A stretch of DNA of 64,000 nucleotides from Wolfiporia cocos (taxonomy: Eukaryota; Basidiomycota; Agaricomycetes; Polyporales; Phaeolaceae). The notes below the pieces were generated by a model. It worked only from the letters and a program-made list of their open reading frames with translations, was not told where the DNA came from and did no database searches. The DNA lies in NCBI GenBank assembly GCA_029448655.1, contig JACCLO010000016.1, positions 434,001 to 498,000 on the forward strand, in the 5' to 3' direction. The translations under genes and the position numbers were made by a program. Shown in pieces: positions 31,538 through 42,546 of this stretch (positions are counted from its first letter, which is position 1; every line of letters starts with the position of its first letter).

Positions 31538-32079
31538 TGTTACGGTTCTACCAGGTACACTCGTATATTCCGTTTGACGCCTCACCGTGTATGAGGACTT
31601 AGCGTTCAACCGCTGTACCCAGCGCTGCATTTCTAGGGGGCCTCCGCTCAACCGTAGGCCCTGTTTCATGTATAACAACCCTATGCCCACTCCCTGGGTC
31701 CGCATCGCGTTCTAGCTGATATTCTGTGTCCAACCACAGTACTTCCATGTTTCATCTCTTGTTGCGTTCAACCGCAACACTTCTCCTTTATTACTTATAT
31801 CGTTAGCCTGACGGACTTAATAGTAGTAGTACCAAAGACACTATGACCCCGATTAACAGATCGCAGTATATAACCTGATGTAAATACCGGTCGAGTTCCT
31901 CAGCTCGACCTTGTTGAATTCAAGGATCTTATACTCGTTCTCAAAGGCTTGAGCAATTAAGCCTGCAGCTTGTATATCGACGCTCTGACTCAGAAGGGTC
32001 CGACGAGTAGTGCGCTACTCGATACACTGAATAACTCGACTTAGTTATTTTGCGTTGAACGGATATTCGATCCGTAACA
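31538..32079 (+). repeat. 3' LTR of element 2
   Basis: 542 bp. It differs from the 5' LTR at two positions by eye (CACCATG versus CACCGTG, CTGAGTAA versus CTGAATAA). Followed by the target duplication TTTGC at 32080-32084. Confidence 0.93.
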
Positions 32080-33325
32080 TTTGCTCCTCCAGCCATAGAC
32101 CCAATCCCACTCTGCGCAAAAGCAGATATAAATCCTGGAGGGTCCTGTCCTCCGGTCTGGCTGTTATCTGTTCCTGTAAAGTTTCCAGGATTTCTCCCAT
32201 CATCTCCGATGCGCTCAATTCCTGCCATTCCTGTGGCGCCCGAAGGCTGATTCGTATTTCCATCGGCATCGGAGGTTCTGTTGATGGTTTCGGTTTCGTT
32301 TTCGGTCAACGTCGTGGTTGACATCGGAGGGATTTCTCCGAATCATTCGAACGCTTCACGTGTTATTTCCCAAGCGGTCGTTCCTGCGGAGGGGTATACT
32401 TGTACCCACTTCGATGCCCTATCTTCTCTGGGGATGACAACAATTCCTCCGCGGTTACGGAAGGCTCCGATGGTGTCAGTCCACTCGTATCGGTTGAGTC
32501 TGTAGACTCCCTGAATGTCCTCGGGCAAGAGTTCAATCAGTCGTGCTGGGAATTCTGGTCCAAATATCATATGCCCTTGCACCGTGGTAGGTGAGGGAGT
32601 GATAAGCTCGACCTTCTGTTACGGGTCGAATACCCGTTCGTATATTCGAGACGCGAATATAGATCGTTCTTCTGCACGTAGGCACGTCGCCGTATGCAAG
32701 GCAAATACTTGTTAGATGCCTTCAAGTCCTAAGTGAAATCCTTAGGAGATCGGTCAATATCCAATACGCGTTAGAGGATATAATCTGTTTGGGTGCGAGT
32801 CGAATATAATGTAAGACTCGCCTAAGTCCGAGAAGTCAGTGTGCACTTCGAGGACTTAGTCGCTCGGTTGCTCGAGCGAGAAATACTGAGCGTAGTTTCC
32901 TACGTTTGAGAACGAGTATAAGACTTCTTGTTTGTACAACAAGGTCGAGCTGAAGAGCCTCGACAGTAAGTACATGAGTTTATATACTACGCTAGGTTTC
33001 AAGGGTCAAGTCTGTCCCAGATGTCACCGATACTATCTACGCTATAGTCCCAAACGTTTGATAAGTATGTAGTGATATATCCGAGACGATAGATAGGAAT
33101 GATGGTGGTTGAACACCATCTGCCAGCTAATAAACGATGAACATGGAACGATGGCAGGGTTGGATCTGCCAAAGATGAAACGCGCCCTATAGACTAGTAC
33201 AACTGGGGTTGCGCCCAGTAGAGTCACGAGTAGCCAGGGGAATTGGTTGCGCAACAAGTCCCTGTATCGTATTCGCCCAATGGTGAGTTCTGTCGATATT
33301 CGAAAAAATCAAAATGACCGTAACA
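32080..33325 (-). mobile_element. Element 3, proximal fragment: gag start and 5' LTR
   Basis: The minus strand holds the 5' LTR (33325-32617), the priming site (32615-32605) and the gag N-terminus from the ATG at 32570. The gag carries a TGA at 32345-32343 where element 1 has CGA, and a small in-frame insertion (TENETET). The right outer flank is GGTCA. No matching 5-bp copy is seen at the left end of the nest. Confidence 0.88.
32617..33325 (-). repeat. 5' LTR of element 3
   Basis: 709 bp, same family as the element 1 LTRs but with many substitutions, so an older copy. The minus-strand TATATAA (32986-32980) lies 35 nt before AGCTCGACCTT (32951-32941). The priming motif outside the LTR (32615-32605) is intact. 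Confidence 0.9.
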
Positions 33326-33560
33326 GGTCACCTGAGCGGTATTATGTAAGGCGTTTACTGGTCTGCTATTAGGCGCGTGCGCACAGGCCACGCTGCTTTA
33401 GGGCAAGACATATAGCCAGTAGTTACAAGCGTCCTCAATGTATATATACTGCACCAGTCTGAGGCTTACTCCTCAGACTGTTCAATCTATCATGGGTCGC
33501 TAAGACCTACTCTACCACCTTGCCTTGCTGCGCTCAGAGACTACTTGACTGCGTTGCCCA
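33326..33560. other. Flank with a TATA-like site and 10-bp hairpin
   Basis: Contains TATATATAC near 33440 followed by a perfect hairpin CAGTCTGAGG / CCTCAGACTG (33455-33464 and 33471-33480). It may be a fragment of another LTR. No gene is seen. Confidence 0.35.
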
Positions 33561-33842
33561 TCAAGCCCTTGGTCGAGAGGGGGTACTAGGGATTAACGTT
33601 GTTGGACGTTGAGTAGTAGGCGGCTGAGGGGTATGGTCACAAGGTATTGTGACATTCTCACTCCGGAGCAAAGTGGCTTGGCCTGCATTATAGGCACGGG
33701 TTTCCTGTTCTATCAGCTCGCGGGTCTTCTGTCGCACACATGCCTTGCACCATGCTTCCTTATTCGTTGCATTACCTTTCCACTGCCCTCCTTTGAAAAA
33801 GTGGGCCCAGAGAGGTGATTCGGAAGGCATGGGCTTGACCAT
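33561..33842 (-). pseudogene. BED-finger-like fragment of a hAT-type transposase
   Basis: The minus frame from the ATG at 33842 reads MVKPMPSESPLWAHFFKGG, then NKEAWCKACVRQKTRE. The W..F...A.C..C pattern resembles BED zinc fingers at the start of fungal hAT transposases. The frame ends after about 93 codons in a Pro/Thr-rich stretch; no catalytic part is found nearby. Assignment by motif memory only. Confidence 0.45.
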
Positions 33843-33984
33843 GAAGGATGTTGGACAGCGGGCTCCATTCAATTACGCAGACCAATTTTTGTGTTCGGTC
33901 CCTAATCGCTTGCACACAGGAAGAATAGTATTAATTGTATTGTCACTACTATAATAGTAGACCTATCATCACGTGAGAATCACG

Positions 33985-34036
33985 CCTTGACCCGGGTCAA
34001 GGGTCAAGGGGTCAAGCCTTGACCCGCCCAACCCTG
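33985..34036 (-). repeat. Probable hAT-like terminal and subterminal repeats
   Basis: The minus strand begins CAGGGTTGGGCGGGTCAAGG near 34036 and continues with repeated TTGACCC/GGGTCAA units. A CAGGG start and short subterminal repeats are typical of hAT ends. It lies about 190 bp upstream of the BED-like frame, in the right orientation. Confidence 0.4.
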
Positions 34037-34238
34037 TTTGTAGGTGTAATACCTAAGATAAGGAAACGGGGATGCACGTGAGCGAGAACTTGAGGGCAGC
34101 ACTTTTGAACCGATCAGTAATTTCCGCAGACGATCGTCCCGCGACTCGCACAACGCGAGTCAAGTGCACAAACCCACTACTTACATAGCGGGAATTTCAG
34201 TCATTCATATCGGAAGTCAATATCCAGATGAATACTGT

Positions 34239-35043
34239 CACAGGTAGTCTCGATCAGACGTTCTGCCAGCGCACGTGCTGCTCGGGAGCACCCGAGCGGA
34301 GATCGAAAAACTGAAGCAAAGCGCGCTGGCGGAACGTCTGGTGGATTTCGATGGGGCGGATGTAGGTGACCCCCGTCTCGTGATCGCGAGGCGGGCGTCT
34401 ACACGTCTACGCATCGCGCAAAGTCGATGGCACGCTAACGACTTTAGAACACGTTAGCACCCTGCCCTGTCGTAGAAGTATTCTATGGATCTTTAATCAA
34501 TACAATGGATAATCCTGTCGATAACGGTAATCTTTTCGACTACGAAGACGACGAAGACGGGCTGGAGGAGCACGTTAAACCAGTTCGAAGACGCCGCATC
34601 AAGATCGTACGCGACGGCTACGCAATGCTCTCGATGAATCAGGTGACATAGCTCCAAGCTGGTCTTACGGATACTAGCATATATGGACTCCGAAGATTTA
34701 GACTTGCCACTGTTTTTATAAGCTGCTTCGCAGGCTGCCTCCAGTAATACGTCGAAATGCTTGTTGTCGAGATCATAGATAGTCTGTAAAAATGGCTTGC
34801 GAGGTATTCTATTGGCATGTATGTGCTAGAATACAGCGAGCGTGCGGCGGCGTATTGATCACAATTCGGGGAGGACGCGTAGATGCATAGCCTCGCGGTC
34901 ACGGGATAGGGTCACCTACATCCGCCCTAGCAAAATCCGACGCTCTACAGCGGTTCGTTGTCTTCGGTTTTTCGATCTCCGCTCGGCTGTGTCCGTGGCG
35001 CAGCCACACCGCTGTAGAGCGTCTGATCGAGACTTGTCACAGG
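34239..35043. repeat. Imperfect long inverted repeat (fold-back), about 190-bp arms
   Basis: The left arm (about 34239-34430) matches the reverse complement of the right arm (about 34860-35043). Shared blocks include AGTCTCGATCAGACG, GAGCGGAGATCGAAAAAC, GGGCGGATGTAGGTGACC and CGCGAGGC. Inside the right arm is a perfect 16-bp inverted repeat, GACGCTCTACAGCGGT (34939-34954) with its complement at 35008-35023. The right edge touches the F-box start codon at 35044. Confidence 0.6.
34505..34651 (+). CDS. Small acidic-basic ORF inside the fold-back, unsupported function
   Basis: 48 codons from the ATG at 34505: MDNPVDNGNLFDYEDDEDG, then PVRRRRIKIVRDGY. It may end at a splice donor (CAG/GTGACA) rather than at the TAG. 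It could be a first exon or a transposon fragment. I do not recognise it. Confidence 0.2.
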   Translation: MDNPVDNGNLFDYEDDEDGLEEHVKPVRRRRIKIVRDGYAMLSMNQVT

Positions 35044-36078
35044 ATGAATCTCAATCAAGACGTATGGGCGATGATTGTGGCATACACCACACCGCCAGAC
35101 ACTCGCCGCCTTGCGAGGACATGTCACGCCGCATATGCTATCGCTATGCCACGCATCCTCTCCGAAGTCGAGCTCAGGCTATTTATTCCGAAATTGCGTT
35201 TTAGCAAACGGCGAGACTGCCTGACACTCGGTGCCGCCGCAACCATCACGTCCTTTCCCACTGCGCGACAGATCACTGAGCAGCGCATTGCAGGATTCTA
35301 CGCCTGCGTGCTTGCCGACGCCCCCCGCCGCTGCGCGTACCTGCGCGTCCTGACGCTCCACGGCTCTGCGTTCGAGAGCCCCACGTACGCGAACGGGTCC
35401 CAGGTCGGCTGGGAGTGGTCGCGCGCGGCGCCAATGGCGGACGTGCTCCGGCATGCGACGTGCCTCCGCGAGCTGCACCTGAACAACATGGAACTTGTGC
35501 TGCGCACGCAGCCCGCGCTCGGCACTGCCCTCGCGGCGCTCCCCGCGCTCGACGTGCTCTCCTTCGCGAACCCGCGCCAGGACGCGCTCCGCTGGCTCGC
35601 ACACGCGCAGAGCGCGCCGCGCACGCTCGTCGTGCGCCGCACGCATGACGATTCCGTGTACGACAGCGACCGCGCCGCGCTCGCGGACGCGCTGTACGCG
35701 GGCGGGCGCTTCGCAAGCCGTCTCGAGACGCTCTGCCTCTCTCCCGCGAGCCTCGCGCACGCCGTGCTCGCCGCGGGCGCCGTCTTTCCCTCCGTGCGCG
35801 TGCTCGAGCTCGAGGAGTACGCGGAGGCGCTGCCGCCGTTCGCGCGCGCGTTCCCCGGCGTGCGTCGCCTTCGGCTCGTAGGTTACTTCTGCGCGAAGGC
35901 GGATGTGGATGCGGCATGGCCGGAGCTTGACGTGCTCACTGTGAAAGGCCGCGCGGATGTCCCGGTTGCGTGCCGCGTGCGGAGGCTCGAGATTGTGCGA
36001 GTGAGAAACCAAGCCGATGTCGAGGAGCTCAAGAGGCGGACGATGCCTGAGGAGGTCGTGCAGGTCGAACGGGAGTAG
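35044..36078 (+). CDS. F-box-like/LRR-like protein, paralog 3
   Basis: 344 aa in one exon. The N-terminus MNLNQDVWAMIVAYTTP, then LARTCHAAYAIAMPRILSE, is the same degenerate F-box as in paralogs 1, 2 and 4. The body is leucine-rich, with an LRVLTLHG...WSRAAPMADVL..ATCLRELHL section close to paralog 2. The gene ends EEVVQVERE at the point where paralog 2 has a splice donor, so a short 3' exon is possible but not evident. GC-rich, with large antisense shadows. Predicted SCF substrate receptor; target unknown. Confidence 0.65.
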   Translation: MNLNQDVWAMIVAYTTPPDTRRLARTCHAAYAIAMPRILSEVELRLFIPKLRFSKRRDCLTLGAAATITSFPTARQITEQRIAGFYACVLADAPRRCAYLRVLTLHGSAFESPTYANGSQVGWEWSRAAPMADVLRHATCLRELHLNNMELVLRTQPALGTALAALPALDVLSFANPRQDALRWLAHAQSAPRTLVVRRTHDDSVYDSDRAALADALYAGGRFASRLETLCLSPASLAHAVLAAGAVFPSVRVLELEEYAEALPPFARAFPGVRRLRLVGYFCAKADVDAAWPELDVLTVKGRADVPVACRVRRLEIVRVRNQADVEELKRRTMPEEVVQVERE

Positions 36079-36542
36079 TCAGATGCTCCTTGGACACCGG
36101 CCTCTTCGTTCAGAGGAGCATAAGGTGATCAGTGGGAGTAGCTGCTGCAGACTTGTTGTGATGATTTGTAGGTTAATCGATACACTTCGTGGCATTCTTT
36201 GCCGGCCTGTGGCACTTGTCGAGTCCGTGCCTTCGAAGCACTGCAATATTGAATGTCCGGATGCTCATGCAGACCGCCGCATTGACTAAGCGGCAACGGG
36301 TTGTTCTCGAGCCGTATGACTCGCACGCAAGGTGTAAGCCGAAGAGGTAGTGAGCCACTTCAATGTCCACGACTCGCTAAGCGCCTGGATCTCTAGATCT
36401 GCTGCATACTTCTGTAGACGCCCAATACCATTTAACTCGCAACTTAGGAGGCTCTTCTGAGACTCTAAGCCAAGCCTCGCCGCTTGCAACTGCATCTTCC
36501 TATAAACTATCACTACGGAGCTTTGCGCGACTATCTGTGACG
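36079..36542. other. Intergenic spacer
   Basis: 464 bp between paralog 3 and TAF6. No gene or clear element is seen. It presumably holds the TAF6 promoter. Confidence 0.4.
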
Positions 36543-38185
36543 ATGAGCAAACAGACTTCGAAAGCACGGACACCTTCCGCTCACTTAACTGGTGTATTCA
36601 AGCCGGATACCATCCGAGTGCGCCGAACCGCTTTATTCTGTGCATTCGCCTGATTGTGTCCACCAGGATGTGGCCGATTCTTTAAACATCAATTCACTGT
36701 CTGACACGGTCGCGTCTGCACTCGCGAGTGATGTAGAATATCGAATACACCAGGTAGTTGAGGTGCGCACGCTCACTTGCTCGCTCTCCTTGCATGCGCT
36801 CACTCTATTCAGGAAGCCGCCCGTTTCATGCGGCACGCGCGCCGCACGACAATGACGACGTCCGACATAGACCAGGCCCTGCGTGTGCTCAACATTGAGC
36901 CGCTCTACGGCCACTCACCCCACAACCCGCCCACGTTCCGGCGCGCGCCGCCGCACCCTCAGTCAGGCGCGGGCACCGTGTACTTCGTCGAGGACGAGGA
37001 GATCGACTTTGACCGCGTACTTCGCGAGGAGAAGATTGCGATCCCCAAGGGCCCGCACTGGACCGCGCATTGGCTCGCCGTCGAGGGCGTGCAGCCGCTC
37101 ATCCCCGAGAACCCGCCAGCAATACCGAAGGACAGCGACCCGGACGCGGTGGCGAAACCCGCGTCTCCCTCCCGCCATGGGATCGTCTTCCCGCCGACGC
37201 CGCCGATGTCCGACCGCCCGTCGCCCGTGCAGACGGTGAAGAAGCAGCAACAGCAACAGCAGCAGCTCGTCAAGCAGGTGCTGTCGCGCGAGCTGCAACT
37301 GTACTACACGCGGCTCACGTCTGCGCTGCTTCCCCCGTCGGCATCGGATTACGCCAAGCGGACGGCGGCGCTCGCGAGCTTGCGGCACGATGCGGGACTG
37401 CAAGCTTTGCTGCCGTATCTCGTCCGGTGGGTCGGCGAGGGCGTCGTGGGCGCGCTGAAAGGCGGCGCTCAGAGCGAGAACGACGGACGTGTCCTAGAAG
37501 TGCTGCTCGATGTCATCGGCGCACTGCTGGACAATCAAAATCTCTTTGTCGAGCCATATGTGAGCTTCCTCTTTCAAGATGATGCCTGTAGCCACTGAAC
37601 ATCTGCCGAAATCAGCTTCACCAACTTCTCCCACCGATCCTCTCAACCCTCCTGCACTCTTCCCTCCCATCTTCACATGCTCACCACCTACGCAGCTCCG
37701 CATCGCAGACGCTTTCGCACATGCTCACGCATTACTCGACAACATATCCTTCATTGCCGCCGCGGATCATGAAGACGCTGCTGCTCGCCCTCATCTCCCC
37801 AGGGAAGAGCAGGAACACGCGCGAGGGTGCCATCCGCGGGCTGGTTGGGATTGGAAAGGAAGCGGTGCGGAAAGGGCTTGTAGAGGGCGGTGGCGCGAAG
37901 GTCGTCGGGAGTGAGTGCATGCCTGGGCAGGAGGGAGAGCTTGTGGATTCTGTTATGGTGCGCTCGGTTTGACGAGATTACCCCGAGTCCGAGCTGACTT
38001 TGTCTTTGTAGGACGCCTTGCAAGTTCTGCATCCGTCGAGCATGGCGCCGGTACCTCTTGACGAAGCGAATGAGCAGGACGCTGCGGTTGTGCGACAGTT
38101 GAAAGAGGTGCTGGGCGACTTCTTCGCGGAGAAGCTGATGGCGGACTCTGCGTGGGCGAGGGCTGTATTGGCTGGAGAAAGCTAG
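36543..38185 (+). CDS. TAF6: Transcription initiation factor TFIID subunit 6
   Basis: Five exons: 36543-36617, 36667-36762, 36813-37559, 37616-37957 and 38012-38185; 477 aa, all introns phase 0 and 49-56 nt. The histone fold spans exons 1-3: FKPDTIR, DVADSLNINSLSD, VEYRIHQVVE, EAARFMRHARRTTMTTSDID, ALRVLNIEPLYGH, matching the TAF6 fold closely. A linker with a QQQQQQQ run (near 37250) leads to the HEAT-repeat C-terminus (YVSF region lost as intron, then LHQLLPPILSTLL, REGAIRGLVGIGKEAVRKG). Known role: pairs with TAF9 through the histone fold in TFIID and, in many fungi, SAGA; nuclear. Its length fits fungal TAF6. Confidence 0.93.
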
Positions 38186-38596
38186 CCGTCCGAACGTTTC
38201 TTTGATTTGCTTGTCTGTAGCCTTGTTGTGTAGTATGCTCCCTGTCGCGCTGTACTTTTGATAAACAGATACCCGTGCATCGCCACGGGATTTGAGACCT
38301 TAGAGCTTCTCAAAATGAACACATCGAGCACGGCACGCAGGCAGCGACAGTATATTTCAATGCTGTGGCACCAGTAACATGCTAACTATGGCAATGTTGC
38401 GATTGGGATGAGCAACTCATGTGCATGATCATGATCATGAGCAGGCAGGAAGCATCGGGCCGGCAATCTTGATTCACACTGATCAGAATTCTGAGGACAC
38501 ATCCGGTCAATATCTATGGGTGCTTTCGCGCAATGTGCGACTGAACCGTCCCTAGCATTAACTGCTGCGCCTATCAGGTATGTCGAATAATAGTGA
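38186..38596. other. Intergenic spacer with a 16-bp palindrome
   Basis: Contains CATGATCATGATCATG at 38424-38439, a perfect palindrome. No gene is seen. Confidence 0.4.
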
Positions 38597-40192
38597 ATGA
38601 AGCGTGCACTGAACCTTGAATCTGTTCACGATGTTTGCACAGAAATGAGCGTTTTCAACGAGGATGTCCTCAGACTGATTATCAAACTTACGACGCCCCA
38701 AGATGCCTCCTGCCTCGCGAGGACCTGTCGTTGGGCGTATCCTATTGCTATGCCTCAAGCTCTGTCCGAAGTCCTCATTAGCTTCAATCGAGTTGAAAAG
38801 GTGGCCGTAGTGGAGACGGACGGGAGCAAAGCAGTTCACAGGCCGGCCTTGCCTGACGACGCCCAGAACGAAGCAGACGAGAGACAAGATATGGGGAGCT
38901 CTGGCGACGAAAGCCGCAGTCACAGCGTTCCGTACCCTCATCTCCGTGGCGGCATCGCCGACTTCTGTCGATTCATACTCGCCGATGCTGGACATCGTGC
39001 GCCCTTCATCAAATCGCTGAAATTGTCTGGTCGAGCGCGATTTCGGTGGGACGACTCTATCGTACACCCTTGTGTGTCTCTCCTAGCCGAGGCGTTGCAT
39101 CACGCCACGCATTTCCAGCAAATTGAGCTCACGTCCATGTCTGAAACACTGAAGAGATGTCCCCAGCTTCCTTGCGCAATCGCTGCCCACGCAGCATTCG
39201 ATGTAATCGTTCTCACGAATACGGCTATAGCATCGTTGCCATGGCCTCAGATGACATCGCGCCCTCGGCGCATTTATGGTCACCTTTGTCATGTCACCGG
39301 TACCGAAGAAGAGAGGAGAGCAGCTCATGAGATGCTTTCCTCCCCTGTAGTCTCAGCTCTTCAGCACTTGAAGATTAGCGGTTTCGGATGCCTCGACGGG
39401 TTACCCGCCGTCATCATTCCCTCCGTTCAAGGACTGAATGTCTGTGACGGCATGGGAGATCTATCTATCATCGCGCGCTCGTTCCCCAATCTGCGTTCAT
39501 TAGCTCTTGGGTCCTGGGGCAGTCGACCTGACGCATCGCAGCTAAAAATCCAACCTGGTATCGATTATCTCAATCTGACTCTTGAAGCGGGCGCGATGCC
39601 GATCGGTTGTCATGTCCGCCATCTCGAGATGCAGACCTTGCCCGAGGTAGTGGATGAGGATCGCGCTGTTCTAAAAGGATCATATCCTGCTGTGTTCTCT
39701 ATTCACCTACAAGATGACTTCTTCAGTGTGGAGGGCATATTGTGCGAAGCTCCTGGCCTGAAATTCGTCGAAGTGTTGTTGCCATACAATTATGGAACTG
39801 AGCGGCTGGACACGGAGATGGTAAAGTCTCTTCCCGCCACTTACTCAGTTGACTGACCATGGGTCGTGTTGCAGCAAAATTTTGCATCTGCGCTTCAAAA
39901 GCACACAGCCATTGAAGGCATATTATTTTGCGTCTGGCCATTCAATTGTGTATCAAACCCATCCCAGACGTTCCCTACTGTAGCATCAGCATTCTTCTCG
40001 AGAGTCCCGCAAATTCGGTACGTTGGGCTTAAGGGAATACTGGAGGTTCACGGATTCGATGATTATAATCGAACCATCAGCTCCTCAGTCTCTTATTGGT
40101 ACCACCAAGCAGGCAGCCCGACGCCTGAAAGGCTTCCTCGTTGGAGAGGCGAGTTGGTAGAACGACAGCTTTTCGTGTCGAGTCATGCATGA
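38597..40192 (+). CDS. F-box-like/LRR-like protein, paralog 4
   Basis: Two exons, 38597-39820 and 39875-40192, giving 513 aa. The start could be the second ATG at 38645 (MSVFNEDVL), which lines up with the starts of paralogs 2 and 3. The F-box-like part is NEDVLRLIIKLTTP, then LARTCRWAYPIAMPQALSE. The intron 39821-39874 (GTAAAG to TGCAG, CTGAC inside) joins ETM to QNFASALQKH and extends the protein by 106 aa. The leucine-rich body has an insert with charged residues (DDAQNEADERQD). Probable SCF adaptor; target unknown. Confidence 0.68.
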
Positions 40193-40715
40193 GATTGTCT
40201 ACCTTTCGTGGCCTTCCTGCATTCTTTTCCGCAGGTCTGTCAAACAAGCAACGTATATATTGGACGAAGGATTTGTTTAGTATGTAGATAGATATCGAGG
40301 ACTGAGCTGATATGCGCCCCGATAACATGTGCTCAAGGTAGTGTCGACGTATCTTAGCCACAATAGCTGGCGCCCGGCGACTATTCCTTGGGGTACCGGC
40401 GATCATAGCCGAGGAACCTCGATCGGATGCCGATGCCGGGCGATGGCGTTATTGTCAGCATCGACCACTAGCACGGATAGTTGACTGCGGCCCGAGCAAG
40501 AAACCACCATATTCAATAGGTCAACGTTACTGGGGCTTACCATAAGGCCAAGAGCTATACCGCAAGCTGGCCTCCGGGAGCTGGCAACTGCCCGCATAGT
40601 CAGTGGCACAAGGTGAGTCCACATCAGGCTCATGAGCTGAGCAGGAAGTGACCTTGATACAATCGGGAGAAAGAGTCGCGAGCGAGGTGTCGATCGCTGC
40701 AAATGTACAGGCTGA
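40193..40715. other. Intergenic spacer
   Basis: 523 bp with no supported gene. It probably contains the end of paralog 4 and the promoter of the next F-box gene. Confidence 0.4.
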
Positions 40716-42202
40716 ATGGCGATCACTTTGGACCATTTGCCGCCTGAGATCCTCGAGCAGATCTTCCTGGAGCTACACCCGCGGGATGTAGCATCGCTTG
40801 CACAAACATGCGATCTGTTGCGCGTAGAAATCTACAATCCGTTGGATCAGCGGCTATGGAGAATGCTCTATCTTTTGATGCCTCTTGATGACCTGCGACT
40901 GTGTCATAACTCACTAGGGGATCCGCTGCCTCAGGAAGTCAACTGGAAGTCCGCGGTACAGCGGGTCGTACGTGCACAGATAGTGCTATCAGACTCCAGC
41001 AAGTGCAGACCAGGGGAACGCCTTACGATCTTGCAGACACTGATCGACCTCGTCTGTAACCTGCCCACGGCGCCGACATTCTGGGATGTCCAACCCACAA
41101 ACAATCTTGCCTGGCTCGTCGCGCTGTTGCGGAATAGCAAAGTCTTTGAGTACAACCGCGAAGACGTCACTGACGAAGAGCATCAGCTCTACAGCCGGCT
41201 GCACACCTACTTTGGGCTGACGGCGCGCGACTATCAGCCTGCGCGCCGCACGACGTCACGCGGGTTTGTGTACGCGATGCGGCACTACAGGCGCGAGAAC
41301 GCATACGGTCCAATGCTCATGGATGGGAGCGGGCGCGTGAACTGGGAGCATGTGCAGGCTATCCACCATGTGATGTCAATGCAGATCGTTCCGCCGCGGG
41401 AGGAGACGGAGCTCGGGCAGTCATTGTTCACTATCTATCCAATGAGTCTGCCGTATTGCCAGAGCGTGATACCGGACGGCGTGGACCTGGGTAGGGAGCG
41501 CGACTGGGCAGGGGTCGAAGGCTCTTGGCAGTGCTCGTTCTGCTTTTGCGACCATCGCGAACTGCTGGGTATGTTGCAGTATCGCTCAATATTCTAGGGT
41601 CAATCTGACATGCAGTCTCACAGTGTACAACAACTACAACGTAAGGGAACCTTCTGATGTTGCTGCTGGTAAATCTGACATGTGGATTGCTAGCTGCTCA
41701 ATTTTGGCCCACTGCAGACCGGAATATTCGATGACCCAGACTTCGTCGAGATATTCCGCACGATTAACATCGATATACGAGTAATCTCGACGAAAGCAGA
41801 TTCATCTCATCCCACCAGGCCGGTCATCCACTTCTCTGGCACTGCCCACGGTAACACGATGATGGTGGGCGAGGTCAAACTCACGCCCGATAACCAAATA
41901 CGTTGGCACTTTGTAAGTACTCATTCTCAAAGATAGCCGCTGATAACGGAAGCTCAGCCGGCACGCAGAAGTCTGGTGAGGGTGGACAGGCTGTATGGAG
42001 GTACGTATCCGTATCTTGGATGCATCAAACGAGATTGTAGAGATGGAATGCTAAACCGCGGGCACACATCGCCAGCTCGGAAGGTATACAGGTCGGCAAC
42101 GTTCGATCAAGTTTCGGCGTCCTTGGAGCGTGGACTACTACTGAACATGATACACATGATCCAGTTGGTGTGTATTTTCAAATCGTGCTGCGAGTACGAT
42201 GA
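40716..42202 (+). CDS. F-box protein of a different type
   Basis: Five exons: 40716-41568, 41624-41640, 41718-41912, 41969-42000 and 42076-42202; 407 aa. A clear N-terminal F-box, LDHLPPEILEQIFLELHPRD, then VASLAQTC, lies at residues 5-35. The second half has a compact conserved-looking region across short exons (TGIFDDPDFVEIFRTINID, PVIHFSGTAHGNTMMVGEV, GIQVGNVRSSFGVLGAWTT, EHDTHDPVG). It is unrelated in the body to the four F-box/LRR-like paralogs. The 17-nt and 32-nt exons restore frame between blocks, which supports the model. Likely an SCF component; substrate unknown. Confidence 0.75.
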
Positions 42203-42546
42203 TGTTGATGTGCTGCAGGGCCTTTCTGGCTACGCAAGGTTCCCCCGACCGTCTCGAGTATCCCGATCACTAGCCTTTGACGACTGTACATGTTCCAAAC
42301 TGAAAACCTGACGTTTCTTCATTTTCAATGTGTTTCAGCCTTTCGGCTGACTACTATTGCATCATGCTGAAACGTTGTGCTTGCTATATGATAGAGCCAG
42401 TTACTCTATACGTCGTTTAATTTAGATAAGGCCGTATTTGGATTGCCCCTATAATATCCTCCCCGCATTGACCGCATTCAGCGTCATCATTGTCTGCTAC
42501 TCACGACCGCTGCGCAACACTATCAACAACAAGCAGCACACTAAAC
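42203..42546. other. Intergenic spacer
   Basis: 344 bp with nothing distinctive. It includes the 5' region of the proline-rich gene that follows. Confidence 0.4.

Larger units (their letters stand above)
24117..32079 (+). mobile_element. Ty3/Gypsy chromovirus, element 2 (second family, nested in element 3)
   Basis: A 7963-bp element with 542-bp LTRs, differing by two substitutions by eye, and a perfect TTTGC target duplication. The layout matches element 1 (gag, pol in −1, orf3, orf4), but sequences are clearly diverged and the LTRs are unrelated apart from the ends and the priming motif. pol has one nonsense codon (TGA at 28344-28346) and orf3 is broken by one frameshift, so this copy is not autonomous. 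The purine tract is a run of ten G at 31525-31534. Confidence 0.93.

Noticed and set aside
35179..36012. 277-aa minus-strand frame opposite F-box paralog 3
   Set aside because: Same GC-driven antisense openness; no domain or splice support.
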